Shown here: piece after piece, positions 1 through 7,576 of the stretch | Layout: each line of letters starts with the position of its first letter | How positions within the stretch are numbered: the first letter of the stretch is position 1 | From: an uncultured Eggerthellaceae bacterium | Lineage (GTDB): Bacteria; Actinomycetota; Coriobacteriia; Coriobacteriales; Eggerthellaceae | Reading direction: 5' to 3' | Assembly: GCA_934631995.1 (NCBI GenBank) | Contig: CAKTYF010000090.1 | Location: 1 to 7,682, forward strand | Length of the DNA stretch: 7,682 nucleotides | The notes under the pieces: generated by a model | Told to the model about the DNA's origin: nothing | Database searches by the model: none | The model's input: the letters and a program-made list of their open reading frames with translations, nothing else | Made by a program: the position numbers and the translations under genes

Positions 1-1634
<1,634 letters not shown>

Positions 1635-1644
1635 CAGTAAACTT

Positions 1645-1653
1645 TGCTATGAT
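1645..1653 (+). promoter_or_regulatory. Possible extended -10 promoter just after aspS
   Basis: The sequence TGCTATGAT fits the extended -10 form TGnTATAAT with one mismatch. It lies 10 nt past the aspS stop codon. No good -35 box sits 16-18 nt upstream, which extended -10 promoters can tolerate. Transcription would begin near 1660 and run into the hairpins and terminator that follow. There is no clear promoter between the terminator and the next gene at 1846, so this may also be that gene's promoter. Seen: the motif. Inferred: its activity. Confidence 0.35.
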
Positions 1654-1776
1654 TTGCAGCGAGTTGCGCGTAAGCGCTCGCGGCAATAGGGAGCATGAAC
1701 GAAACGCAGTTACAGTGCGAAGGTGCTGTAGAAGCGAGGCAAATAAAAGCCCGTGGTTGCGACTGCGGGCTTTTTT
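1654..1776 (+). ncRNA. Candidate structured RNA or leader between aspS and the zinc-ribbon gene
   Basis: Two hairpins and a terminator lie in about 120 nt. Hairpin 1 (1654-1686) pairs TTGC with GCAA, GCGAG with CTCGC and CGC with GCG around a GTAA tetraloop of GNRA type, with a small bulge. Hairpin 2 (1705-1736) pairs TACAGTGC with GTGCTGTA (two G-U pairs) around GAAG, then continues through a 2x2 internal loop into CGC/GCG. The intrinsic terminator at 1745-1776 closes the element. GCGAG occurs twice (1659-1663 and 1734-1738), so CTCGC at 1677-1681 could pair with either copy, allowing an alternative fold. It matches no riboswitch or RNA family I can recall. It could be an independent small RNA, an attenuator for the gene at 1846, or simply the aspS 3' UTR. 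Confidence 0.35.
1745..1776 (+). terminator. Intrinsic terminator after aspS
   Basis: A perfect 9-bp stem pairs AAAAGCCCG (1745-1753) with CGGGCTTTT (1766-1774) around a 12-nt loop, and the run of six T ends at 1776. This is a textbook rho-independent terminator about 110 nt after the aspS stop. It ends aspS transcription and would also end any transcript started at the -10 motif at 1645. Confidence 0.9.
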
Positions 1777-1845
1777 ATCGAGTGGGTTGAGTACGGGCGG
1801 AATCAGGCGGCGCGCCGGATTCTGCTAGAAAAGGAGAACGAACCG

Positions 1846-2778
1846 ATGGGCAGCGAACATATGGAGTGCTCGAAGTGCGGCGGCACGATGGTCTTGGATG
1901 AAGACCGTATTATGTTGGTTTGCCCGTACTGCGGAAACAGGGAAGCGCTTGACCCAACGACTGCTTCGCGCTTGGAGTCAAAGGAGGAAGCGGCTGCGCA
2001 AAAAGCAGCCGAAGCGGCTCTGAAGCGCAAGCGGAATGCTCGAAATAAGGCTGTTGGCCAGGCCATGAGTCGCGCCAAGAAGATTGTTTGCGGTATTGTT
2101 GTTGCATTTGTGCTGCTTACTGTTATCGGCTGCATTGCAAACATGGTTGAAGACAAAAGCTGGGAGGCTGAGCAGCAGCAGCGCCTGAACTCCACTTACA
2201 CGTGGCCGGAATCGGGGCTTGCCACTATGCTTCCTAAGCCTGACCAGGAAAAAGGATACATCTACAGCTCAACGTCGTTCTTTGAAATCGATATCCCCTG
2301 CGAAGCCAGCAGCGAATGGACAGATTATGCGGCACGTTTGAAGAAAGCGGGTTTCGATGTCGATGCAACAACGTCGTCATCGGGCTATACTGCGTACAAC
2401 AAAGATGGCTATCGCGTTTCTGTTTATTATTACCAGTACAGTACGCCCGCGTATATGGAAGTTCATATCGATGAACCCCTGGTGCCCGTAGCGATTTCGT
2501 GGCCTAAGGTGGGCGTTGGCGCGTTGCTGCCCGAGCCGTCATCGTTGATGGGCACCATTCAAAGCGATCGAGAAAACTCGTTTACGGTTGTTATTGCGCA
2601 GATGTCTCGTGCTGATTTTGATGCGTATTGCGCCGAATGCATTGCCGCCGGGTTCAACAAAGATTACAACCGTCAGGACACAACGTTCTATGGGTACGAC
2701 AGTGATGGTAACCATCTGAGCCTGGAATACGCTGGTTACAACACGGTGAACATTCGGGTGTACGCCAAATCAAAATAG
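1846..2778 (+). CDS. Zinc-ribbon, single-span membrane protein with two DUF6591-like repeats
   Basis: A 310-residue protein of unknown function. Residues 8-29 form a zinc ribbon (CSKC at 8-11, CPYC at 26-29). A charged, Ala/Glu/Lys/Arg-rich, probably helical linker (about 45-78) follows. One membrane helix (about 80-99, IVCGIVVAFVLLTVIGCIA) comes next, with basic residues just before it, so the ribbon should be cytoplasmic and the C-terminal part outside. The outer part holds two related domains (about 119-208 and 219-307). Each starts WPxxGxxxxLPxP, has an amphipathic helix ending in AGF, and ends in aromatic-rich strands around a YDxDG/YNKDG turn. These resemble DUF6591 as I remember it. 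The start chosen is ATG 1846, with AAGGAG 9 nt upstream. The frame is open back to GTG 1753, but that lies inside the aspS terminator. A second ATG at 1861 is less well placed. No clear promoter follows the terminator. Confidence 0.85.
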   Translation: MGSEHMECSKCGGTMVLDEDRIMLVCPYCGNREALDPTTASRLESKEEAAAQKAAEAALKRKRNARNKAVGQAMSRAKKIVCGIVVAFVLLTVIGCIANMVEDKSWEAEQQQRLNSTYTWPESGLATMLPKPDQEKGYIYSSTSFFEIDIPCEASSEWTDYAARLKKAGFDVDATTSSSGYTAYNKDGYRVSVYYYQYSTPAYMEVHIDEPLVPVAISWPKVGVGALLPEPSSLMGTIQSDRENSFTVVIAQMSRADFDAYCAECIAAGFNKDYNRQDTTFYGYDSDGNHLSLEYAGYNTVNIRVYAKSK

Positions 2779-2785
2779 TTCCCGC

Positions 2786-2845
2786 CAGCACCCCCGCTGT
2801 TGACAAATTACCCCACCTTTTGTCAACAAATGGGGGTCTGAGCTG
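2786..2845. terminator. Long inverted repeat between convergent genes, probable bidirectional terminator
   Basis: A perfect 10-bp inverted repeat (TGTTGACAAA at 2798-2807, TTTGTCAACA at 2819-2828) has an 11-nt loop. It is extended outward by ACCCCC (2790-2795) pairing with GGGGGT (2832-2837), then CAGC (2786-2789) with GCTG (2842-2845). It sits 7 nt past the + strand gene end and 11 nt before the MFS gene end on the - strand, so it could stop transcripts from both sides. No clean T run follows on either strand, so it is not a canonical terminator. The T-rich CTCTTTGTTTATTTC just beyond it on the + strand may help. Its inner dyad shares 13 nt with the dyad upstream of the MFS gene, so a protein-binding role is also possible. 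Confidence 0.45.
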
Positions 2846-2856
2846 CGCCTCTTTGT

Positions 2857-4080
2857 TTATTTCACACCTTTTAACGGTGCGTTTGACCGCAGCAGCGCAA
2901 ACCAGCCTAAGCCAGCTATAATCATGGAGGCCACGATAATCACGCCCACGCCTTCCACGTAATTTGCCCAAGGCAGCACTGCGATAACCATTCCCAGGCT
3001 TCCAACGGCGGTATGCAAGAAGTTGATAAGCGATGAGGCGGCGCCGGTATCTTCTTCTTGCTGTGAAAGCAGAATATTCGTGCTATAAGGGCGAACGCAA
3101 GCTTGCATTACGGCAAATACCAGAAATGTCACGCAGAACAACGCGGGGGAAATCTGTCCCACGCAAAGCATGGCCACGCCGCTTAAGCCAGCGATGGTCA
3201 AAATAATGTTCGTGAAGCGACGCGCGTTCATGAATTTTTGAGCCACCAGCCAGATAAACGGGCCTACTGCCGTAAGCAGCGCCGCGATGGCGAAATATAA
3301 GCTGTAGCCCATTTCGTCCAATCCGAAAAAGTCGATGTACACGTAAGACGCCACGGCGATATACGCCATAAACGGCAAGTTGAACATGCCCACAATCAGC
3401 AGAAACGAGGTAAATCCCTTGTTTTTTGCCACCACGCCCAAATTACAAAGGCTGCCCAGCACGCTACCCTGGTAGCGTTCGTTCTCTGGCAGCGTTTCCT
3501 TGAACAAGACGGTTAGCACGAAGCAGAGAGCGCCTACTGCGGCAAGAACCCAAAACGTTACGCGCCAGTCGGCAACGCGCACGATGAATGCGCCCACAAC
3601 GGGCGCCAGAACTGGACCTATTACGAACATGACTTGCACAACAGACAGCACGGCTTCGCGTCGCTCGGCGCAAAACGCGTCCTTCACCACTGCCGTGGAC
3701 ACCGCGCTCACTGCACCTGCACCCAGCGCTTCCACCACGCGAAAGGCAATGAGCGCCCAAATCGACGTTGCCATTGCACACAACGCGCTGCCCGCCGTAT
3801 ACACTGCCATTCCTCCCATAAGGATCGGGCGGCGCCCATGCTTGTCCGAGATGGGACCGAAAATGAGAAGACCCACAGAGAAAAACAGGTAGTACCCCAC
3901 CAGCGTTAAATTCACGGTGGAGGCATTTGTGTTGAAGTGGTCGGTCATGTGCGGCACCGCCGGCGTGTACATATCCAGCGACAACGGCGTAATCAGGCTA
4001 GCAACAACCAGCAGTATTAACAGGCCGAATATGCCCAAGCGCGGTTGTGGCGCAACAAGCCAGCTATTCAATTTCTTCAT
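2857..4080 (-). CDS. MFS multidrug exporter, Bcr/CflA (DHA1) type
   Basis: A 407-residue inner-membrane protein of usual length for a 12-helix major facilitator. It probably exports drugs or other small molecules in exchange for protons. Helix 1 ends in LDMYTPAVPHM (about 35-45), the Asp-containing motif typical of Bcr/CflA and related DHA1 pumps. Motif A is GPISDKHGRRPILM (75-88), a motif B-like segment is RVVEALGAGAVSAVSTAVVKD-like (114-134), and the antiporter motif C is GPVLAPVVGAFI (155-166). The rest is a regular series of hydrophobic helices with a basic central loop near 205-220. The start is ATG 4080 with AGGAG 4 nt upstream, slightly close but the only good site. It is monocistronic, converges on the upstream + strand gene, and is flanked on both sides by the same 13-nt half-site. 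The substrate cannot be read from sequence. Confidence 0.9.
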   Translation of the reverse strand: MKKLNSWLVAPQPRLGIFGLLILLVVASLITPLSLDMYTPAVPHMTDHFNTNASTVNLTLVGYYLFFSVGLLIFGPISDKHGRRPILMGGMAVYTAGSALCAMATSIWALIAFRVVEALGAGAVSAVSTAVVKDAFCAERREAVLSVVQVMFVIGPVLAPVVGAFIVRVADWRVTFWVLAAVGALCFVLTVLFKETLPENERYQGSVLGSLCNLGVVAKNKGFTSFLLIVGMFNLPFMAYIAVASYVYIDFFGLDEMGYSLYFAIAALLTAVGPFIWLVAQKFMNARRFTNIILTIAGLSGVAMLCVGQISPALFCVTFLVFAVMQACVRPYSTNILLSQQEEDTGAASSLINFLHTAVGSLGMVIAVLPWANYVEGVGVIIVASMIIAGLGWFALLRSNAPLKGVK

Positions 4081-4178
4081 GTAACTCCTGAAGCTTCAAA
4101 GTGGCCCAATGTGGGATTGCGGAAACATTAAAAATAGCGCAATGAGCTTCTGCCGGTGCGCCATTTTGAAAACTGAGC

Positions 4179-4184
4179 ATTATA
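4179..4184 (-). promoter_or_regulatory. Consensus -10 hexamer upstream of the MFS gene
   Basis: On the - strand this reads TATAAT, a perfect -10. A start near 4172 would give a leader of about 90 nt to the MFS start codon. The hexamer 17 nt upstream is ACATTT, a poor -35, so the promoter would be weak or need an activator. In that case the dyad at 4205-4232 would sit at or just upstream of the -35, an activator-like position. It competes with the promoter overlapping the dyad itself. Confidence 0.4.
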
Positions 4185-4202
4185 TCCACGAGTCTGCAAC
4201 TA

Positions 4203-4232
4203 AATGTAGACAATCGCTGCCTTTTGTCAACA
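4203..4232 (-). promoter_or_regulatory. Promoter overlapped by an operator-like dyad, MFS gene upstream region
   Basis: On the - strand TTGACA (4230-4225) is a perfect -35, followed after 16 nt by TACATT (4208-4203) as a fair -10. The same bases form a dyad: TGTTGACAA and TTGTCTACA, one mismatch between halves, separated by 10 nt. A repressor bound here would cover both promoter elements, as is common for TetR- or MarR-type control of drug exporters. No regulator gene is in the window. Seen: the dyad and hexamers. Inferred: regulation. Confidence 0.45.
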
Positions 4233-4253
4233 TTCGGCGTTACTCTTTCAGGC

Positions 4254-4280
4254 GAAAGGGAAAGCGTGAAAGGGAAAGCG
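4254..4280. repeat. Short tandem duplication
   Basis: GAAAGGGAAAGCG occurs twice (4254-4266 and 4268-4280), separated by a single T, a period of 14 nt. It lies between the MFS promoter region and the terminator at 4289-4330. On the - strand it gives pyrimidine-rich CTTTCCC repeats just past that terminator. It is probably a replication-slippage duplication; no function is evident. Confidence 0.7.
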
Positions 4281-4288
4281 AGAAACAA

Positions 4289-4330
4289 GAAGGGCACGGC
4301 AACCGAACGGAATCGGAAGCCGCGCCCTTC
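4289..4330 (-). terminator. Probable terminator of the ACP-FKBP transcript
   Basis: Inverted repeat: GAAGGGC (4289-4295) pairs with GCCCTTC (4324-4330), CGGC (4297-4300) with GCCG (4319-4322), and CCG with CGG in the loop. Read on the - strand, the stem is followed by TTGTTTCTC, an interrupted T tract. It lies about 90 nt past the FKBP stop codon and before the MFS promoter, the right place to insulate the two. A smaller hairpin (GTGCAT/ATGCAC, 4342-4358) lies between it and the stop. The rest of 4331-4416 shows nothing else convincing. Confidence 0.5.
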
Positions 4331-4416
4331 GCATTTGCGGTGTGCATTGCGGATGCACTTGCGACGTCGCGCTATGACGCGCTCGCCGTGCACCGGCGTG
4401 CCAACGCGTTGCGCGA

Positions 4417-4842
4417 TTACTCGGCGCTCAGCAGCGTAATTTCGAAATTCAGCACCTTACCAGCCATTTCGTGGTTCAAGTCAACGGTAACGGCTGCATC
4501 GGTAATCTCGGCAATGCGTGCCGGAACAGGCTGGCCAAAGTTATCGCGAAGCAGAACCTGGTCGCCAACGTGCATCTCTTCGGGGTTGGGAACCTGATCG
4601 ATGGGGAACTCAACGACCATCGAGGGGTCGGGCATGCCGTAAGCATCTTCGGGTTCAAGACGAACCGTTACAGTTTCGCCAACTTCCATGTTCTCAACGG
4701 CTTTGTCGAAGCCAGGAATCATCATGCCAGCCATGCAGGTGAAGCGCAGCGGCTCATTGCGGCTGTAGGAAGAATCGAACTCGGTGCCGTCGTCAAGCGT
4801 GCCGCGATAATGTACGGCAACTTTCTTTCCAGAATTGCTCAT
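4417..4842 (-). CDS. SlyD-like FKBP-type peptidyl-prolyl cis-trans isomerase
   Basis: A 141-residue cytoplasmic protein that should catalyse proline isomerisation and act as a folding chaperone. The N-terminal FKBP half shows KVAVHYRGTLDDGTEFDSS and the MIPGFDKAVENMEVGE motif (about 40-56). The middle (EPEDAYGMPDPSMV to RDNFGQPVPARI) corresponds to the inserted IF chaperone domain of SlyD. The C terminus returns to the FKBP fold with the SlyD hallmark LNHEMAGKVLNFEI. The His/Cys-rich metal-binding tail of E. coli SlyD is absent; the protein stops right after the FKBP fold, as in many SlyD homologues. The start chosen is ATG 4842; a GTG directly before it (4845) is possible. The ribosome site is a weak AAGAGAG. 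The ACP gene ends 33 nt upstream on the same strand with no terminator between, so the two are probably co-transcribed. Confidence 0.92.
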   Translation of the reverse strand: MSNSGKKVAVHYRGTLDDGTEFDSSYSRNEPLRFTCMAGMMIPGFDKAVENMEVGETVTVRLEPEDAYGMPDPSMVVEFPIDQVPNPEEMHVGDQVLLRDNFGQPVPARIAEITDAAVTVDLNHEMAGKVLNFEITLLSAE

Positions 4843-4875
4843 CACTCTCTTCTTTCTGTTTGCGTGGTTTTGCTC

Positions 4876-5094
4876 TTACAGAGTTTCCAGGTAATTTACC
4901 AGGTCGCCAACGTTTTGCAGACCCTCAGGCTCGCCAAAATCAATGTCAAGACGATCCTCGAGTTCAGTGATAATCTCAAGCAGATCCAGCGAATCAATGC
5001 CCAGAGATTCAAACGTCGAATCGCTTTTCACGGATTCGGGGTCGATATCCAGGTTCTCCGCCAAAATGGCTTTCAAAACAGCAAGTTTAGACAT
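4876..5094 (-). CDS. Acyl carrier protein
   Basis: A 72-residue acidic protein. The phosphopantetheine attachment site is Ser35 in LGIDSLDLLEI, the DSL motif on helix II. Helix I (KLAVLKAILAENLDID) and the acidic helix III-IV region match ACP length and pattern. The holo form would carry acyl chains as thioesters for fatty acid or related synthesis in the cytoplasm. The start chosen is ATG 5094, with GGAAGGA 5 nt upstream. An in-frame ATG at 5133 would add 13 unrelated residues and overlaps a -10-like motif. No fatty-acid synthesis gene is adjacent. I cannot tell from the sequence whether this is the main fatty-acid ACP or a specialised one, so I give no symbol. It is followed by the FKBP gene, probably in one operon. 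Confidence 0.93.
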   Translation of the reverse strand: MSKLAVLKAILAENLDIDPESVKSDSTFESLGIDSLDLLEIITELEDRLDIDFGEPEGLQNVGDLVNYLETL

Positions 5095-5131
5095 GGTTTT
5101 CCTTCCAGGATTTGTACTCGTTGCTTCACGC

Positions 5132-5137
5132 ATTGTA
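5132..5137 (-). promoter_or_regulatory. Possible -10 box for the ACP-FKBP operon
   Basis: On the - strand this reads TACAAT, five of six matches to consensus, about 38 nt before the ACP start codon. That would give a leader of roughly 30 nt containing the GGAAGGA ribosome site. No convincing -35 lies 16-18 nt upstream (CAGTGC or neighbours). The position is apt, the motif only moderate. Confidence 0.4.
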
Positions 5138-5225
5138 CCCGAAAAGCGGTGGACGCACTGCGCGGCGCGAAATACGATGCAAAAACGTTAAAGAGTGCAG
5201 GCGAAGGGGCGCACTTGTCACGAAA

Positions 5226-5319
5226 GTATCGCGTGGATGACACGCGTTTGTCGCGGATGACGCTGATTGGTGCGCGATACGCGGGCGACGCCGACTGTGC
5301 CGCGGGGTGCAGTCGGCGT
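5226..5319. repeat. Cluster of inverted repeats between the activase and ACP genes
   Basis: In the 281-nt spacer there are three perfect inverted repeats. ACGCCGACTG (5288-5297) pairs with CAGTCGGCGT (5310-5319), 12-nt loop. CGCGTG (5230-5235) pairs with CACGCG (5241-5246). GTATCGCG (5226-5233) pairs with CGCGATAC (5273-5280), which is mutually exclusive with the previous one at its left arm. The phrase GGATGAC also occurs twice (5235-5241 and 5255-5261). The 10-bp hairpin lies 57 nt past the activase stop and may end that operon's transcript, but no T run follows. Beyond these and the -10 motif at 5132 I see nothing coding in 5095-5375. Confidence 0.55.
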
Positions 5320-5375
5320 GAGCAGTGCGGTCATCAAGCATCCTGCGCGCGTGCGCCCGCATGGGGCCTTGACCA

Positions 5376-6341
5376 CTACTTCTTTACGCGGACTTCGCCT
5401 TTTTCGCAACGGTTGCCCCATGCATCGATAAGCGTATCGTCGCGGTAGACGCACACAATTTCGCAATGATTCGCGCATTTTTGGCAGATAACTTCGCGCG
5501 TGCGGAATTCAATGTTGTCAATGTTGAAATCGAACGGTTTCCATTGAGACGTGGGGGAATCTGCCGCCAGAAGCGCGGCTCCGTAAGCGCCCATCAAGTG
5601 ACCATCGGGATCCACTAGGACTTTCATGCCCAGGGCGTCTTCGAATGCTTTTACCACGCCCACGTTTTTGCTCACGCCGCCTTGAAACACCACGGGCGCT
5701 GCGATTTTCTTGCCTTTTCCCACGTTGTTCAGGTAGTTGACCGCAACGGCTTTACATAGGCCCGCAATAATGTCTTCGCGCGGGTAACCCACTTGGATCT
5801 TGTGGACCAGGTCGCTTTCTGCGAACACGGTGCAGCGCGCCGCAATGCTGGCGGGATGTTGCGAGGTCAGCGCAATGTCGCCGAACTCTTCCACCGCCAC
5901 ACCCAAGCGATGCGCCTGACTGGACAGAAACGATCCCGTTCCCGCCGCGCACAACGTGTTCATGGCGTAATCGGTGGCAATGCCGCCATCAATGCAGATG
6001 ATCTTGGAGTCCTGACCGCCAATTTCCAGAATGGTGCGTACATCGGGGTGCAGATGCGTGGTGCCCACGGCGTGCGCGGTGATCTCGTTTTTCACCACGG
6101 TTGCGCCCAGAATGGCGCCGACCAAGCGGCGCGCCGAACCCGTGGTGCCCACGGCCATAACTTCCGCGTCATAGCCGCCTTCTTGCAGCTGTTCATGCAG
6201 CTCATCGGCTACTTTACGTGCGGCAACAGTGGGGTTGCCCTCCGTCCAAAGATATGATCGAGCAATAATATTGCGCTGCTCGTCAATAACAACGCCCTTG
6301 GTGGAAATGGAACCGGTGTCGATTCCCAGAAATGCCTTCAT
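5376..6341 (-). CDS. ATPase activase of a 2-hydroxyacyl-CoA dehydratase-like system (BadF/HgdC family), with Cys-rich tail
   Basis: A 321-residue member of the BadF/BadG/BcrA/BcrD ATPase family. The family dimerises around one [4Fe-4S] cluster and uses ATP to inject a low-potential electron into a dehydratase or reductase partner. Visible are the phosphate-binding GIDTGSISTKG (6-16), GTTGSAR (65-71), EIGGQDSK (106-113), and the cluster cysteines Cys131 in NTLCAAGTGSFL and Cys170 in ARCTVFAESD. FQGGVSKN (219-226) is the nucleotide-site segment. Classical activases end near 260 residues. This one continues about 50 more with CQKCANHCEIVC (286-297) and GNRCEKG (309-315), five cysteines that could hold a second metal site. 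As I recall, that tail is typical of large fused activase/DUF2229 proteins. The start is ATG 6341 with AGGAGA 4-5 nt upstream. The previous gene's stop TAG overlaps this ribosome site, an 8-nt gap, so translation is likely coupled. Confidence 0.9.
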   Translation of the reverse strand: MKAFLGIDTGSISTKGVVIDEQRNIIARSYLWTEGNPTVAARKVADELHEQLQEGGYDAEVMAVGTTGSARRLVGAILGATVVKNEITAHAVGTTHLHPDVRTILEIGGQDSKIICIDGGIATDYAMNTLCAAGTGSFLSSQAHRLGVAVEEFGDIALTSQHPASIAARCTVFAESDLVHKIQVGYPREDIIAGLCKAVAVNYLNNVGKGKKIAAPVVFQGGVSKNVGVVKAFEDALGMKVLVDPDGHLMGAYGAALLAADSPTSQWKPFDFNIDNIEFRTREVICQKCANHCEIVCVYRDDTLIDAWGNRCEKGEVRVKK

Positions 6342-6349
6342 GGTTTCTC

Positions 6350-7576
6350 CTAGCGTGCTTTTCTCATGGCAATCATGTCGTAAAACGCCTCAAGGCGCGT
6401 GTCCAGACCGGTGTCGGAGGTCTGCGAATCGTAGCTCAGGTACAAAATGGGCACATTGTAATCGTTGCTGATGCGTTGCAGCGCGGGCATGACGTCAATC
6501 TCGGGGGTGCAGCCCGTTGATTTCATGTGGATGATGCCATCGAAGCCCTGTTCGGCGTAGCGTTTTGCAGCGGCGATGGTAAGCGACGACGTGGGCCCCA
6601 TATCGTATTGCGCGTATTCGCTGATGCTTGCGCGCAGATTCTTTTCGTTGTAGCGCAAATTGCGGTTCGTCATGTTCATCATGCGCGCCATGGACACGCC
6701 CATGACCTGCAGTTTGTCTTCAATGTGCGAGTTGCTGAAAGGGTCAACGGCAGTGAAGTATTCGCCCACCAGGCCCACGCGAATGGGGTCAACGGGAACG
6801 TTTTTCGGCACTTCGTCAAGCATTTCTAAGCCGCGCTTTTGGGCGGCGTGGAGCTCTGCGCGATTCTTCACGCGGTACATGTCGGCCAAGTATGCTTTGC
6901 GCACGCGCTTGCATTCGCCGGAGTTCGCCTCAAAGCCAGCGGTTTCCAGGTAGGCATCGTTGAAGCGATCCAGGCATTCAATCATTTCAAGCGTCACCAT
7001 GAATTTAGGGATGGCAGCAGGAACCACCAGGTCAGGGTTGATTCCTTGCTTGCAGTATTCAATATTTTGCTTGGCAGATGTCTCGGCTACTTCCGCAAAG
7101 TTCACCATTTGGAACTCGTAGCCCATGTCGCGCAGAATGGATTCCTGTAGCTCGCCGTAATAATGCAGGCGACACGGTCCCGAAAACTGCACGAGCGTGT
7201 CGGCGCCTCGTTCCAGCGCTTCAATGTAGTCGCCCAAAATGTGCTTGAACGGCGCGCAAACGTAATCATTGGAGTTCAGCGTGCCCAGCTCTAGCGATTT
7301 GCGCGTTGGTTCGGGGAGCCGTACGAATTCTGCGCCCAGGCATTCTTCCACGAAGAAGCGAAACGCCACATCGTAGTAACCGTAGCGCATGAATGCCACT
7401 TTATGGCGTTCGCCCGACTTCGCCTTGCCACGCTTTGCGGAGCGGCGCATGCGGTACAGCGGCTCGGGCAAGCTGTTGATATTCGTCACTGACGTGCGCA
7501 AATCGCTGTAGCGTCGTTTCAGGTTGTCCAGGGCTTCGCTGGCATTTGCCGGCAATTTCTCCAGGTTATTCGCCAT
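6350..7576 (-). CDS. 2-hydroxyacyl-CoA dehydratase-like (HgdB/DUF2229-type) subunit
   Basis: A 408-residue protein, partner of the activase directly downstream. The C-terminal half resembles the dehydratase D-component: GFDGIIHMKSTGCTPEID (344-361) and the closing LSYDSQTSDTGLDTRLEAF (380-398). Cys107 (NDYVCAPF), Cys135 (FSGPCRLHYYGE) and Cys356 (STGCTPE) lie where family cluster ligands are expected and could bind [4Fe-4S]. Cys175, 201 and 222 are further candidates. The family splits C-C or C-O bonds of CoA thioesters or reduces other small molecules by ketyl-radical-like chemistry; the substrate here is unknown. The start chosen is ATG 7576, with GGGAGG 8 nt upstream. A longer frame from 7663 would run through the previous gene's coding region in another frame. 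The start overlaps the previous gene's stop by 11 nt, and the activase follows after 8 nt. Confidence 0.85.
   Translation of the reverse strand: MANNLEKLPANASEALDNLKRRYSDLRTSVTNINSLPEPLYRMRRSAKRGKAKSGERHKVAFMRYGYYDVAFRFFVEECLGAEFVRLPEPTRKSLELGTLNSNDYVCAPFKHILGDYIEALERGADTLVQFSGPCRLHYYGELQESILRDMGYEFQMVNFAEVAETSAKQNIEYCKQGINPDLVVPAAIPKFMVTLEMIECLDRFNDAYLETAGFEANSGECKRVRKAYLADMYRVKNRAELHAAQKRGLEMLDEVPKNVPVDPIRVGLVGEYFTAVDPFSNSHIEDKLQVMGVSMARMMNMTNRNLRYNEKNLRASISEYAQYDMGPTSSLTIAAAKRYAEQGFDGIIHMKSTGCTPEIDVMPALQRISNDYNVPILYLSYDSQTSDTGLDTRLEAFYDMIAMRKAR

Noticed and set aside
1753..1845. Upstream extension of the zinc-ribbon gene to GTG 1753
   Set aside because: The GTG lies in the terminator stem-loop. 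ATG 1846 has a well-spaced AAGGAG and begins right before the zinc ribbon.
1635..1845. A tRNA gene after aspS
   Set aside because: The hairpins do not form a cloverleaf and there is no T-arm consensus or acceptor-stem closure.
4109..4597. A 162-codon + strand frame across the MFS upstream region
   Set aside because: It runs over promoter and terminator structures and antisense to the FKBP gene. It has low complexity and no ribosome site or family resemblance.
5095..5133. N-terminal extension of the ACP to ATG 5133
   Set aside because: ACPs start close to helix I, the GGAAGGA site serves ATG 5094, and the upstream ATG overlaps a -10-like motif.
4471..5448. A 325-codon open frame on the + strand
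   Set aside because: It is antisense to the FKBP and ACP genes, which have clear family motifs and ribosome sites. Its product is compositionally odd and matches no family I recognise.
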